Positions 53,901 to 58,134 of a stretch of DNA of 64,000 nt are shown here, piece after piece. This DNA comes from Arion vulgaris. Lineage: Eukaryota; Mollusca; Gastropoda; Stylommatophora; Arionidae. The notes below the pieces were generated by a model. That model did not search any database. It saw only the letters and a list, made by a program, of their open reading frames with translations, and was not told where the DNA came from. A program made the translations under genes and the position numbers. The first letter of the stretch is position 1. Each line of letters starts with the position of its first letter. The stretch is taken from NCBI GenBank assembly GCA_020796225.1, contig CM036756.1, forward strand, positions 68,321,152-68,385,151, in the 5' to 3' direction.

Positions 53901-55045
53901 ACAAGACGAGTGTTGAGATTGCTGTCTGAACAGATGCGAGGGGGGTGTGTGGGAGCTTCAACATGTGCTTGCAGATCATGGTGAACCCTACCAACAATCT
54001 ATTATTACTTGTTAATGAGAGCTGGCGTCCTAACTACGATCCAAGATACTAAACAGATGAGCTCCATTTGGAAATCACCAAGTTCTCCAGCATCCAAGAA
54101 GTCCAAAGTCATTCATTCAATGGGAAAGATAATATTGATTTCCTTCATTACCACCTCAGAATGGTTTACAAACATGAAATTCTTCTACATACTACTGTTA
54201 CTGGGCTAGTTTTATGGGACAGTTTTGATGACCCTTACCAAACACATGCGGTGAAAATGCCCTGAGCTGCATCTATCTGGTTGGCGTGTACAGAATAATG
54301 ATCAAGGTTCTCATGTTGCTAATGTTGTATGCCACATCCATCTAGCAGCTCGGTGCTACATGGCCCCCCATTTTGGCTCTGCAGTGGATGTTCTGAAGAG
54401 AACGGAAGCAATTTTAAAGATGATGTCAAAAGATGGGTTCCAGCATTCAAAGATGACAGACACATTCAGTCAAGTGCATTCAACTAAGTGGTGACTGCTT
54501 TGAAAAAGACTATATCAAGCTGGACCATCTCTACATTTTAAAAAAATGCAATCTTATATTCTTTTTTGAGTAGCCCTTATAACTCACTAAAGGTATTAAA
54601 ATTATTAGAACAATGTTGTTTTATACCTTACACTATATCATTAAAATATCACATCATCTATTGTCTTTAGTTTAGTATAAAACTGGACGAGTCTAACAAT
54701 TCAGACTAAAGTATTATAATTGTTTGAGTTCTGATAAGAGTTACAATGATGAGTTGATGCCAGACAAATTCCATATCAGCTCCTCTGTCTTATAATTATG
54801 AGAATGCTTTCATTGTATCCACAGGTGCTGATGACATGTGTCGACTGCCATTGGACTTTGCCAAAGACTTAGGAAATGCTATCACAGGCATGTCAGACAG
54901 CTTTGACACAGACTTTCTGACCAATGATGAAGCATTCAAAGCTGGCCTTGATCCTTTAGATTTAGAAGAGATACAAATGCTAACAGATGCCAGTCTAGTG
55001 GCAGATCCAGCTACAGAAGACTCATTTAAGCTGGATAGATTGTAA
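18074..55045 (+). CDS. CRTC: CREB-regulated transcription coactivator (CRTC/TORC), 11 recognised exons
   Basis: The exons join as 18074-18184, 21982-22095, 22908-23027, 23739-23803, 33640-33735, 38558-38666, 39959-40265, 45431-46269, 49846-50052, 51598-51781 and 54825-55045. Every junction has GT donor and AG acceptor bases. The product is about 790 residues, somewhat longer than vertebrate CRTCs because of a Gln-rich centre. Known role of the family: when dephosphorylated, CRTC enters the nucleus, binds the bZIP of CREB and recruits TAF4 and CBP/p300; when phosphorylated by SIK or AMPK kinases it is held in the cytoplasm by 14-3-3. Seen here: an N-terminal [11 protein letters not shown] block, Ser sites in GSLPNVNQ and [38 protein letters not shown] and the terminal [14 protein letters not shown]. 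Phases match except between exons 5 and 6, and exon 8 carries a frameshift. It could be any CRTC paralogue; invertebrates usually have one. Confidence 0.95.
18185..18935 (+). other. CRTC intron 1, proximal part
   Basis: AT-rich. A 61-codon frame at 18445-18630 has no family resemblance, lacks good splice sites and is not counted as an exon. Confidence 0.5.
18938..19200 (+). mobile_element. SINE-C copy with tRNA-like head
   Basis: Starts ctgcccgagtggttaccgg, resembling the A-box region of a class II tRNA (CCGAGTGGTTA). It continues gtaaagaatagaaccactg, catgcatgtcgtaagag and cgactaagg, gtgcaacgtatac and an AAG-rich tail. Full matches are at 25036 and 52642. Confidence 0.87.
19350..19580 (+). 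mobile_element. SINE-B copy (tRNA-derived)
   Basis: Has a clear tRNA-like head: the A-box-like tggctaagtggttaaaccc and, about 40 bases on, the B-box-like gtgggtttgaatcc. The body is shared with copies at 33105 (+), 63130 (+) and 27008 (-): aggattgttgcaggagctat, gagtttgtactttgtgcaat, ccatatggggtaaaacccgg. It ends in tcaatcc-type repeats. Confidence 0.9.
19580..20035. other. No gene recognised (intron 1)
   Basis: T-rich, likely the decayed continuation of the minus-strand LINE at 20040; no motif was readable. Confidence 0.35.
20040..21130 (-). mobile_element. LINE ORF2 fragment, heavily decayed
   Basis: On the minus strand near 21100 a [19 protein letters not shown] segment matches RT motif C...DYxKAFDxVxH. 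Further down come RAYSQ-like and GVKDGHLK text, [34 protein letters not shown] and a final FRRT-like end near 20060. The order fits a LINE running right to left across intron 1. Confidence 0.72.
21400..21520. other. C-rich patch in intron 1
   Basis: A locally GC-rich stretch (ccaccgtccccctcatcgcc, cgcccacccccaccatcc) directly before the 21-bp array. There is no coding evidence. Confidence 0.45.
21522..21630. repeat. 21-bp tandem array, 5 units
   Basis: Repeats ggggtgacggtatcgctcact with single-base changes. Each unit carries a TGACGG half-CRE-like string. It is GC-rich against an AT-rich intron. Confidence 0.95.
21982..22095 (+). CDS. CRTC: CRTC exon 2: first 14-3-3/SIK-type serine site
   Basis: 38 codons, phase 0 at both ends, between ttatttatcag and the donor gtactt. 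It encodes residues 38-75, including [13 protein letters not shown]. The vertebrate counterpart GGSLPNVNQ holds the first regulatory phosphoserine (Ser64 in CRTC1, Ser70 in CRTC2); the matching residue is Ser59 here. The segment from Tyr to Gln matches vertebrate CRTCs with few changes. Confidence 0.95.
22908..23027 (+). CDS. CRTC: CRTC exon 3: basic linker
   Basis: 40 codons, phase 0 at both ends, between ttttttatag and gtacct. It encodes residues 76-115: an [12 protein letters not shown] helix-like start, then a basic stretch rich in Arg and Gln ([14 protein letters not shown]). In the family this region joins the CREB-binding segment to the regulatory domain and is weakly conserved. The call rests mainly on clean splice sites and a matching reading frame between two clear CRTC exons. 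Confidence 0.85.
23739..23803 (+). CDS. CRTC: CRTC exon 4: [10 protein letters not shown]
   Basis: 65 nt, entering in phase 0 after atttccag and leaving with two bases (ag) before gtgagt. It encodes [20 protein letters not shown], with the last Arg split with exon 5. Vertebrate CRTCs read SPPADTSWRR at this point, directly before the main SIK/AMPK site, so identity is secure. Confidence 0.93.
23804..24585 (+). other. CRTC intron 4, start
   Basis: AT-rich, with nothing recognisable apart from T-rich strings before the LINE fragment. Confidence 0.45.
24585..25030 (+). mobile_element. LINE RNase H end
   Basis: Two adjacent frames read [35 protein letters not shown] and then [19 protein letters not shown]. 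GNExADRLAxxA with a downstream EHLWxCPxC is the C-terminal RNase H and Cys motif region of animal LINEs or related retroelements. Related scraps are at 33900 and 43990. Confidence 0.75.
25036..25280 (+). mobile_element. SINE-C copy with tRNA-like head
   Basis: Starts cccgcccgagtggttaccgg and follows the 18938 copy nearly base for base (gtaaagaatagaactactg, gacgactaaggaggtttggc, gtgcaacgtatacacg) to an AAG-rich end. It lies immediately after the LINE RNase H fragment. Confidence 0.88.
25810..26245 (+). mobile_element. Mariner-like transposase N-terminus, broken
   Basis: Reads [18 protein letters not shown], then after a frame change [29 protein letters not shown], and after another [19 protein letters not shown] and [11 protein letters not shown]. 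These match the paired HTH (HTH_48-type) DNA-binding region of Mos1/SETMAR-like mariner transposases: FEWYxxFxxGxxxxEDDxRxGRP, then VxxIVxxDRRLTxREVAExVxISFGTCxxIL. The catalytic half is not seen next to it. Confidence 0.72.
26250..27000. other. No gene recognised (intron 4)
   Basis: AT-rich. A short duplicated phrase (gaaagtattcagcac/cat with aggg) occurs at 26296 and 26336. Confidence 0.4.
27008..27215 (-). mobile_element. SINE-B copy
   Basis: Reverse complement matches 19350 and 33105: agggttcaaatct (B-box side), aggattattgctagagctat, gtgctttgtgcaatactctt, gataaaacccagtgcaatga. The A-box side is decayed. Confidence 0.83.
27560..27775 (+). mobile_element. LINE ORF2 C-terminal scrap
   Basis: Reads [20 protein letters not shown] and RTGEARLK, matching the WexLaxDRxxWRqalktg tail of a common animal LINE ORF2. 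The upstream coding is lost. Confidence 0.65.
27780..29040. other. No gene recognised (intron 4)
   Basis: AT-rich. A short direct duplication (ataagat...cagatgaatgacta) occurs at 28320-28370. No coding was seen. Confidence 0.4.
29040..29275 (+). mobile_element. LINE ORF2 C-terminal fragment with GAT tail
   Basis: Frames read [39 protein letters not shown] text (gaagatggattcaggatgtaac, gacggctgcaggaaatatg) and a final [13 protein letters not shown] (GAT)n-like tail (ggatgataatgatgatg) closes it. [13 protein letters not shown]...FRRTV is a standard LINE tail. Confidence 0.7.
29280..30630. other. No gene recognised (intron 4)
   Basis: AT-rich, with an 18-bp direct duplication at 29454-29495 (attgctgacttctaatatt) and short TA microsatellites near 30361 and 30470. 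Confidence 0.45.
30633..31288. mobile_element. Fully palindromic TTAA-flanked element, copy 1
   Basis: About 656 bp bounded by TTAA (30633-30636, 31285-31288), starting ttaaggggggactctggtc and ending gaccgaatccccccttaa. The two halves are reverse complements along nearly all their length: gacttagaatagtagaaaaa against tttttctactattctaagtc, catggaaacaatacaaaatgg against its complement, and gaattctgttttcactctaa against ttagagtgaaaacagaattc. There is no ORF. It is a non-autonomous element; a TTAA target site is the piggyBac hallmark, though the termini are G-rich reading inward. Confidence 0.88.
31310..31420 (-). mobile_element. Possible tRNA-derived SINE head
   Basis: On the minus strand it reads gttttggattcaattcc (B-box-like) about 50 bases after a gagagctgcagcagtgtag stretch. 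No second copy was found in the window, so this is weak. Confidence 0.3.
31722..31836 (-). mobile_element. SINE-E fragment
   Basis: Shares gcatatcctttacaga and ttcagtagtttaccattgct followed by ttctgaac with the copies at 39127, 57899 and 61450. Only the 3' half survives. Confidence 0.7.
32585..32830 (+). mobile_element. LINE post-RNase H tail
   Basis: Reads [20 protein letters not shown] then [10 protein letters not shown] and [10 protein letters not shown]. EHILQxCP and LWGxxEELQ mark the end of RNase H-bearing LINE ORF2. The 6395-6725 fragment shows the same phrases (agcacatcctgcagtc). Confidence 0.72.
32893..32922. repeat. (AC)n microsatellite
   Basis: About 14 AC dinucleotides (acacacacac) followed by ccctctctcc. 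Confidence 0.97.
32998..33118. repeat. 33-bp tandem array, nearly 4 units
   Basis: Repeats cagtgtgttacaactttgtg plus ttatagtagttta. The unit is a multiple of three, giving a chance open frame with [11 protein letters not shown]. It runs straight into the SINE-B copy that follows. Confidence 0.95.
33105..33327 (+). mobile_element. SINE-B copy
   Basis: Head ataagtggttaagctcacg (A-box-like) and a degraded B-box (gttgtgggaccacaa), then aggattgttgctggagctac, gtgctttgtgcaatactctc, gggataaaacccggtgcaat and tcaatcattcagctttagg. It ends 312 bases before CRTC exon 5. Confidence 0.88.
33640..33735 (+). CDS. CRTC: CRTC exon 5: main SIK/AMPK regulatory serine
   Basis: 96 nt between cttcaacag and the strong donor gtaagt. 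Its first base completes Arg137 and the exon continues [12 protein letters not shown]. It aligns with vertebrate RTNSDSALHQS; Ser140 here corresponds to Ser151 (CRTC1) or Ser171 (CRTC2), the chief 14-3-3-binding phosphosite. The exon enters and leaves with the same phase and its length is a multiple of three, so skipping it would keep the frame. It lies between a 9.8-kb and a 4.8-kb intron, both full of palindromic elements. The phase does not fit the next recognised exon. A weaker internal donor at 33690 (aata|gtaata) would restore the frame. Confidence 0.9.
33895..34200 (+). mobile_element. LINE RNase H-region scrap
   Basis: Open frame: [63 protein letters not shown]. It lines up with the 24585 fragment and the general pattern ADxLAxxA...MDRADVLNAxR...LxxLGVKxGxxR...SRYTLxxLLMG of animal retroelement RNase H tails. 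The stretch ends at the edge of the large inverted repeat. Confidence 0.65.
34248..37022. mobile_element. Large inverted repeat (foldback), 1-kb arms
   Basis: The left arm 34248-35269 and right arm 36012-37022 are reverse complements with only scattered differences; the left arm has an 11-base insertion (taaataaattt) near 34300. The outer ends read accgctcttttagtaatttg; the inner ends read gttgaactaaatgtgat. The spacer of about 740 bp is AT-rich without recognised coding. No flanking target-site duplication is evident. Short frames in each arm mirror each other (residues [20 protein letters not shown]) but match no family I know. It may be a foldback DNA transposon or a local inverted duplication. 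Confidence 0.9.
37252..37915. mobile_element. Fully palindromic TTAA-flanked element, copy 2
   Basis: About 664 bp between TTAA at 37252 and 37912. It has the same sequence as copy 1 on both halves: tattttcgttgttttcatat, gacttagaatagtagaaaaa, tttggagggtgtgtttacac, and the closing accagaatccccccttaa. The shared text with copy 1 is high, so both derive from one family. It sits 230 bases right of the large inverted repeat. Confidence 0.9.
38030..38285 (-). mobile_element. Acidic ORF fragment, possible transposase N-terminus
   Basis: On the minus strand it reads [20 protein letters not shown] then [10 protein letters not shown], a stop, and [11 protein letters not shown]. Acidic, Asp/Glu-rich N-termini are usual for piggyBac-family transposases and the neighbour is a TTAA element, but no catalytic region is present. 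The assignment is a guess. Confidence 0.25.
38335..38505 (+). mobile_element. SINE-D 3' fragment
   Basis: Shares aaatttctacaaaatattt, accctcgctggtgctatgga, cttcctgtgtaagaaagag and gatgatggtcc with 49028-49458; the head is missing. It ends 50 bases before CRTC exon 6. Confidence 0.8.
38558..38666 (+). CDS. CRTC: CRTC exon 6: SRPKSCEVP block
   Basis: 109 nt between tcttttacag and gtaagt. The clear reading frame begins with Ile-Glu-Met at 38560 and runs through [20 protein letters not shown]. Vertebrate CRTC1 has [18 protein letters not shown], which fixes the identity. The reading frame needs one leftover base from the preceding exon, but exon 5 leaves two. A missing exon of length 3n+2, or the alternative exon-5 donor, would repair this. 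Confidence 0.92.
39127..39362 (-). mobile_element. SINE-E copy (tRNA-derived)
   Basis: On the minus strand it starts gggtgtctgtagcttaagtg with the B-box-like cctggttcaaactctg, then tttggaagcaaattgctttc, gcaatggcaaactactgag and gcctacgtcctgtaaagg-like text. Same layout as 57899 and 61450. Confidence 0.87.
39365..39950. other. Degenerate repeats in intron 6
   Basis: The phrase gtcattcatattctatttta, or variants of it, recurs irregularly from about 39020 to 39600 and again near 39840. This looks like an old, decayed minisatellite of about 30-40 bases. No coding. Confidence 0.5.
39959..40265 (+). CDS. CRTC: CRTC exon 7: GSLPDL and Pro/Ser-rich region
   Basis: 307 nt from ttgcag to gtaagt, ending in phase 0. 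The split Asn is followed by IYPSQEHN (vertebrate NIFPSADQEN), then [14 protein letters not shown] and [15 protein letters not shown] (vertebrate [25 protein letters not shown]). Ser in GSLPDL matches a further kinase and 14-3-3 site of the family. The rest is Pro/Ser-rich and ends GGPPSP. Confidence 0.95.
40440..41470. repeat. 41-bp minisatellite in CRTC intron 7, first block
   Basis: Begins with looser units (ttcttgcactgctggtcagt plus gccgtagacacagaaata) and passes into regular units of 41 bases: agcactagctctgatggtca, ctgtcttagacacattagaa, t. Block ends with gcttgtagatatgtcatcg and gtagtattgtgtag. Confidence 0.95.
41471..42490. repeat. 41-bp minisatellite, second block (duplicate of the first)
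   Basis: Repeats the order of the first block: acacagaaatatttttgcac at 41486 (40579 in block 1), the distinctive gacaaattagtaaagttctt at 41682 (about 40783 in block 1), and the same closing gtagatatgtcatcgtgttc. The offset grows from about 0.9 to 1.0 kb, so the whole block was duplicated and then changed unit number. Confidence 0.93.
42640..43200 (+). mobile_element. Probable LINE ORF2 tail
   Basis: Frames read [20 protein letters not shown], then a frameshift, [30 protein letters not shown] and a basic end [10 protein letters not shown]. The Cys/His spacing and LYGxxxQL phrase resemble the post-RNase H end of LINEs. Moderate support only. Confidence 0.45.
43255..43615 (+). repeat. Dispersed repeat shared with 52890-53160
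   Basis: Shares ggctgaaatcgaacacccca, ccgaaggataagcaactgag, gttctgaaggctggtgcacg and gatgtttggctgtttatata with the + strand near 53000-53150. It is likely the 3' module of a SINE related to SINE-C. Confidence 0.75.
43735..43915 (+). mobile_element. SINE-C 3' portion
   Basis: Matches the reverse complements of 17262-17500 and 48350-48600: gaagttacctagtaaataga, gtgtcacagaaatcggat, ctcttaggttcagatcac, atggagcgtttgaagaa. Confidence 0.75.
43985..44345 (+). mobile_element. LINE RNase H-region scrap
   Basis: Reads [20 protein letters not shown], then [19 protein letters not shown]. PGHAGxxGNExADxLAGxA with a following MxRxDxxNA is the RNase H active-site tail seen also at 24585 and 33895. The catalytic His region is degraded. 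Confidence 0.7.
44500..45180. other. Intron 7 distal part, possible SINE head
   Basis: On the minus strand near 44600 gtgggttcaatcccac is a good B-box-like string, suggesting a tRNA-derived repeat; no second copy was identified. The rest is unremarkable. Confidence 0.35.
45431..46269 (+). CDS. CRTC: CRTC exon 8: Gln-rich central region, with internal frameshift
   Basis: Opens after tggtttttag with [13 protein letters not shown], then polyQ, then a Ser/Pro/His stretch ([15 protein letters not shown]), then many copies of a 6-8 residue HANQQQ or TSQQQ motif. The tail, in the +2 frame relative to the start, reads [20 protein letters not shown] and STQ before gtaagt. Both neighbours join in phase 0, but the exon is 839 nt, which is 3n+2. 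The frame changes near 46104-46112, where catgtcaacagc lacks four bases compared with the usual catgtcaaccaacagc. Read literally, the frame reaches a stop just past the donor. An indel polymorphism, an assembly error in the repeat, or a broken allele are all possible. Gln-rich centres are normal in CRTCs; this one is unusually long. Confidence 0.88.
46605..46950. repeat. Intronic minisatellite, units of about 52-57 bp
   Basis: Repeats atggatgatttctgccgatg, aagttgaagtaatagtaact and gatgatggagat with length variation (unit starts near 46682, 46738, 46790, 46842). It lies 340 bases after exon 8. Confidence 0.92.
47480..47745 (-). mobile_element. LINE ORF2 C-terminal fragment
   Basis: The minus strand shows aagaatgaagtggtctgacc, gcttaataagaatgcatcc, and later residues [19 protein letters not shown]. 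It matches the plus-strand copy at 57195 (RMKWFDHLIRMQPNS and QHWVTT). Confidence 0.7.
47898..47985. repeat. (TG)n-(TA)n microsatellite
   Basis: A short gtgtgtgtat stretch runs into a long (TA)n tract of about 35 dinucleotides. Chance YIYIYI frames on both strands are not genes. Confidence 0.97.
48350..48600 (-). mobile_element. SINE-C copy
   Basis: Close match to 17262-17500 in the same orientation: gtgtgatttgtatgtgatct, gtacaagtagaccagca-like text, tttactagggtagcttccct, cagtcgcctcttacgcatg. Confidence 0.85.
48953..49012 (+). repeat. Third copy of the 49.5-kb inverted-repeat arm
   Basis: tgtagaactacattaggtca, tgtttgtatatttcatctgc and agtttaatcagagtatt match the right arm at 49636-49692 almost exactly, in the same orientation. 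Confidence 0.85.
49028..49458 (+). mobile_element. SINE-D, most complete copy
   Basis: The tRNA-like head has gaggttaggtgctcgtctct (A-box-like) and aactggttcgctccc (B-box-like). The body carries ctgtaggtgaaatcgag, gtagatcctgcgttcaattt, accctcaccggtgctagaga and gtaagaaagagatcggagc. The tail is (aatc)n at 49432-49458. About 430 bp, long for a SINE. Confidence 0.87.
49536..49699. repeat. Inverted repeat around a TA microsatellite
   Basis: The left arm 49536-49612 (tgaatacaaatactctgatt, aaactgcagatgaaatataa, catgatctaatgtagttc) is the reverse complement of the right arm 49625-49699. The centre is an AT tract of about 12 bases. A third arm copy lies at 48953. Confidence 0.92.
49846..50052 (+). 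CDS. CRTC: CRTC exon 9: SPTSP and EQFNM region
   Basis: 69 codons in phase 0 between tttgcag and gtgagt. It encodes [19 protein letters not shown], a Ser/Pro tract, then [18 protein letters not shown] and FEQFNM. Vertebrate CRTC1 has QYRTSAG, NQSPTSP, FGDAYYEQQ and LSHQLEQFNM in the same order, so identity is certain. The phase-0 start independently fixes the correct frame at the end of exon 8. Confidence 0.95.
50270..50600. repeat. Decayed minisatellite in intron 9
   Basis: Units of about 30-36 bases of the form ataccctctgagagactatc, actgtcacac, most regular at 50276-50385 and then degenerate. Confidence 0.85.
50600..51350 (+). mobile_element. LINE RNase H domain and 3' end, interrupted
   Basis: Reads [16 protein letters not shown], then [16 protein letters not shown] (the classic [15 protein letters not shown] motif), [11 protein letters not shown], and after an insertion at about 51020-51105 with an (AAAC)n tract, [20 protein letters not shown] and FMTNTGVV. 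It is a jockey/I/CR1-type LINE carrying RNase H. Stops within the domain show it is dead. Confidence 0.85.
51015..51106 (+). mobile_element. Inserted repeat with (AAAC)n tail
   Basis: The text aggttgaaagggacgtgcct, cggcttaaagaggctttaat, ccctactaaacaaacaaac breaks the LINE RNase H end and finishes in five AAAC units. An A-rich tail suggests a retroposed SINE fragment; only one copy was seen here. Confidence 0.5.
51598..51781 (+). CDS. CRTC: CRTC exon 10: PDIILT region
   Basis: 184 nt between ccaaaatag and gtgaga, leaving one base. It begins [13 protein letters not shown] and ends [14 protein letters not shown], matching vertebrate TLNYSQ and SGIPNIILT. PDIILT resembles a PxIxIT-type calcineurin docking site, consistent with the known calcineurin control of CRTC; that function is inferred. 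The middle ([20 protein letters not shown]) is Ser/His-rich and not conserved. Confidence 0.94.
51785..52640. other. No gene recognised (intron 10)
   Basis: AT-rich at first, then a more balanced patch (52195-52550) without coding signals. Confidence 0.4.
52640..53200 (+). mobile_element. SINE-C copy plus second module
   Basis: The head gcgcccgagtggttaccgg and the core gtagtaagaggcgacttagg match 18938 and 25036. After about 52880 the text changes to the module shared with 43255-43600 (gttgaaatagaacacaccgc, gatgtttggctgcttatata), then returns to an AAG tail (acgcaaagaagaagacg). This is either a nested insertion or a longer composite form. Confidence 0.8.
53990..54570 (+). mobile_element. Mariner-like transposase, catalytic half, broken
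   Basis: Reads [34 protein letters not shown], then after frame changes [27 protein letters not shown] and a final [17 protein letters not shown]. These match the ETKxQSxxWxxPxSPxPKKxxxxxSxGKVM block and the C-terminal HFGSxxxVxxxT...FQ...RCIxxxGDYFE block of Mos1/SETMAR-like mariners. It lies 260 bases before CRTC exon 11. Confidence 0.8.
54825..55045 (+). CDS. CRTC: CRTC exon 11: C-terminal transactivation domain and stop
   Basis: 221 nt after ttgtatccacag. The split Gly is followed by [19 protein letters not shown], acidic stretches ([14 protein letters not shown]), [13 protein letters not shown] and the terminal [14 protein letters not shown] with TAA at 55043. Vertebrate CRTCs end ADPATEDTFRMDRL. 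This is TORC_C, the acidic domain that contacts CBP/p300 and TAF4. The stop at the family's exact C-terminus argues against pseudogenisation of this end. Confidence 0.96.
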
Positions 55046-55850
55046 TGAGAGGTTCTCAAGCCTCACCATGAGGATCTTTATCGAAAAGCATTTTTGCTAC
55101 CAGTTTTCATGTGTTCACAGTCTGTATTTTTTTAATGAAACTGAAAAGGAAGAAGTTAATCTACTTGACTTACTGGAGAAATGTGTTCACTCACACATGT
55201 GTTTTGTAACAAGTTTGTTGACAACTCTCAATTTATCATGTGGAATTTGAGATTCACTGAAGATTTGGTACCTCAAGCTACAGTTTAAAAGTCTGCGACG
55301 GCTGGTACAAAATGCATCATGGCCTTGTAACAAGATCAGATAATTGATTACCTACAGTTTACGTTGCTAAAACCTTTTGCACATATTACATTTTTGTCAA
55401 CAAATTGTCCAAGTTTACAAAGTATCTAATGTTGAAATTGTTTTTGATTTGTTGCCAACTTGAGGACTCAGTTCAGAGAGATATTTCATTGATTTGACAT
55501 GCTGTTCAATTCTTAATATCTACAAACCCAAGATCTGGTTTTTGTAAGCTCGGAGGACATTTTTGTTTTGCCAAGTGCCGATGTGAGCTTTAGTTGGGCT
55601 CTCCATATTGTTGATTGTATTGCTTTTTTATTGTAGCTCTGTTCATGTGTTGTAAAGATGTTTCTGCATTTTTATTAAACTTATGTTCCCCATTTTCTGA
55701 ACAGCTCATGTGAGTCTGATGTATTTTTGTTGATGTGGATTCTGCAAGAATGATCTTAGCAATCATTAACTCCTAGTGGACCAGGGCAAAATCCATGTTC
55801 TTACAATCCATTTGTTTTTAAAATAAAAAGCGCCCTTTAGTGTGGCTCCT
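55046..55850 (+). other. Probable CRTC 3' untranslated region
   Basis: AT-rich sequence follows the stop with no repeat family recognised up to about 56.7 kb. Possible poly(A) signals are ATTAAA at 55674 and AATAAA at 55822. The true end cannot be fixed without transcript data, and the 3' UTR could run further. Confidence 0.5.
55822..55827 (+). terminator. Candidate poly(A) signal AATAAA
   Basis: A canonical hexamer about 780 bases after the CRTC stop, in a T-rich then A-rich context. It is the first perfect AATAAA I noticed past the stop; a variant ATTAAA precedes it at 55674. Confidence 0.4.
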
Positions 55851-56740
55851 TGTAAAAAAAGAGTCCAACCCAAAGTCGAATAATGTGGCATTTGGTTCAC
55901 AAGGAGTTAAGCACACCATGATGCTATTGCATTATTTTTCATACTGACAGCAGAGACCAAGTTTTGAAATGAGAATGTATATTTGTGGTAAATGTGCACA
56001 GTCAGATGCTACTAGCATTTCCTTTTGCAGCTTGCTTGAAACCAGCCTTTGATCTGCAATTTTGAACAAAATTTTGTTCAGTACAGTCATTCATATACAG
56101 TGTTCTGTGTCCATCGTTCAATCAATAGTGTCAAATAAGCATTGTTTTATCCGTCATTCATATTTTTCTTTTGTATCCACAGTAACAATGTTGTTGATTG
56201 TTCCAAATTGATGTGTTGTTAATATCTGTTTTGTTTCCCTACAAAATGCACAATTAAGTCGTTTCCTTGTAACTTAGGTACTTTTTGATTACCTTCAGGC
56301 ACAGCATTACTCACATAATTCTTGTCTCATCTAAATGACCGTGAGTTAATGCACCCACTGTTGGAATTTATTGATCTCTGTACATTGTAATTTGTTTGAG
56401 AATTCATAATTTGTTTGAGAATTCATAACGAGCACAGATTGTACAGTCATGTGTAGTTGAAAGTGTTTTATGTCTGTATATTTGATCAGGGGATTTCTGG
56501 ACACTTGAGCAGGTTTTTTTTCTTATAATAGTTTTTTTAACAGTTTTTTTTCGCTGATGTGGATGTAGTTCTGGGCTTGTAATGAGACAATGTTCGTTGT
56601 CCAGCTGTTGGTCTTGTGATGGCTTCAAAGAGTCTAGAACAAGTGTCCAGTTAAATATAATAATCTTTAGAAACTATTTTTAAAAATGCCCAAACAGTAG
56701 TAATGATTTTAAGAGACTAACAGAAATGTTGAGGTAATTG
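55850..56740. other. Downstream of CRTC, nothing recognised
   Basis: AT-rich, possibly additional 3' UTR. A small tandem duplication (gtttgagaattcataa) occurs at 56394-56427. Confidence 0.4.
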
Positions 56741-56744
56741 TAAT

Positions 56745-57012
56745 ACTCATAAGAATGTAGTCCAGTCAAATTTAATAGTCTTATGAAACTAGAACAAATG
56801 TCCAGTCAGGTGTAATGAGCTAATGAGACTAGAACAAATGACTAATCAGGTGTAATGATCTAATGCGACAAGAACAAATGTCCAGTCAGATGTAATGATC
56901 TAATGAGACTAGAACAAATGTCCAGTCAGATGTAATGATCTAATGAGACTAGAACAAATGTCCAGACAAATTTAAAGATCTAATGAGACTAGAACAAATG
57001 TCCAGCTAAGTC
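56745..57012. repeat. 40-bp tandem array, about 7 units
   Basis: Repeats agactagaacaaatgtccag then tcagatgtaatgatctaatg, regular in the middle and decayed at both ends. Confidence 0.95.
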
Positions 57013-57194
57013 CAATTGACTTGTACATGCTGAAACGAACAATTGTCTTGTTTAATAGTTGTACATATAAGCTAGTAAGGCTGGCTCAAATGTGATGATC
57101 TGAAAATATGATTGGAAATACTGTAGTAAAACTATATAATGGTCAGAAATGTCATAATTTGACTTTGTATTTTGATATTTTCCTTCCATCTTAA

Positions 57195-57595
57195 CCTTGC
57201 TTGAATTACATTGTGAAACAAAGAATGAAGTGGTTCGACCACTTAATAAGAATGCAACCAAACTCCACTATATATTTGGGGACCCTCGCGGTGCTACGGA
57301 GTTCGTGCATTGCCGCTGAGATCTTCCTGTGTAAGAAAGAGATTGGAGCACACATGGTTACTCACCAAAGTGCAATGATGATGATCTCATTTATTCAATC
57401 AGACAACTGTATATAGTCTTCTACAACATCAGGAAAGAAGGCAAGAGCGAGAGGAAGTCCGTGAAAAATGGATAGATGGCATAGCAGAATCCTGTCAAAA
57501 AACAAAAGTATCTATCACCATAACCACTAGAACAGCACAAAATAAAAACAGAAAACCACAACACTGGGTAACAACCTAGTAACAGTCTAACAAAA
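57195..57595 (+). mobile_element. LINE ORF2 tail split by a SINE-D fragment
   Basis: Reads RMKWFDHLIRMQPNS, breaks at about 57270 where a SINE-D 3' end enters, and resumes near 57430 with REEVREKWIDGIAESCQ and [17 protein letters not shown] before a stop. RxxWFxHxxRMxxxxxxxxxL and GRPRxxWIDGI are the usual landmarks. Confidence 0.75.
57273..57400 (+). mobile_element. SINE-D 3' fragment inside a LINE
   Basis: Carries gggaccctcgcggtgctacg, cttcctgtgtaagaaagag, gcacacatggttactcacc and gatgatgat. The same 3' end is found at 38335 and 49320. Confidence 0.83.
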
Positions 57596-57898
57596 AAAGA
57601 ATAAATAGAAGATCTTAACACAGTAATTTTAGATATTGTACAACTACAAAATGACATATTGAAGTAGACTCAGAACAAAATCCTACTGTCCAGCTGAATG
57701 GAAGCTGTCTTTAAAAATTCTTAAAAACTGGTTAGATGAGTGGCTGTGTCTTCAAAGTGCTTGCCTTACTGCACTGTCCTTTTCAGCTTGTTGAAAGTAT
57801 CAGCAGCAGAACACCCATACAGTAGCTCAGGTAATGGTTAAACATTTTTTTTAGTTTCTGAAAGTTTCAACACCCATTTTAAGTTGTGTAATATAAAA

Positions 57899-58128
57899 TG
57901 TGGGCATCTGTAGTTTAGTGGTAATGAGCTCGATCCCAATTCAAGAGCACTTGGTTCAAACTCTGCGGCGGGTAGTTTGGAAGCAAATTTGTCCCTGTGG
58001 ATTTTGTGAACGGTAAAAGTAGACCTCACCGTTCAGAAAGCAGTGACAAACTACTGAACGTATAAGTGGTGCCTAGAAAGTCTGCAACTCATTTACTGTG
58101 ATTGATGGCGGCATCTTGTAAAGGATTT
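57899..58128 (+). mobile_element. SINE-E, clearest copy (tRNA-derived)
   Basis: The head tgggcatctgtagtttagtg and gtaatgag (A-box-like) is followed by cacttggttcaaactctgc (B-box-like). The body carries ggtagtttggaagcaaattt, agcagtgacaaactactgaa, gtgcctagaaag and gcggcatcttgtaaagga. Opposite-strand copies are at 39127 and 61450. Confidence 0.9.
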
Positions 58129-58134
58129 TATTCA

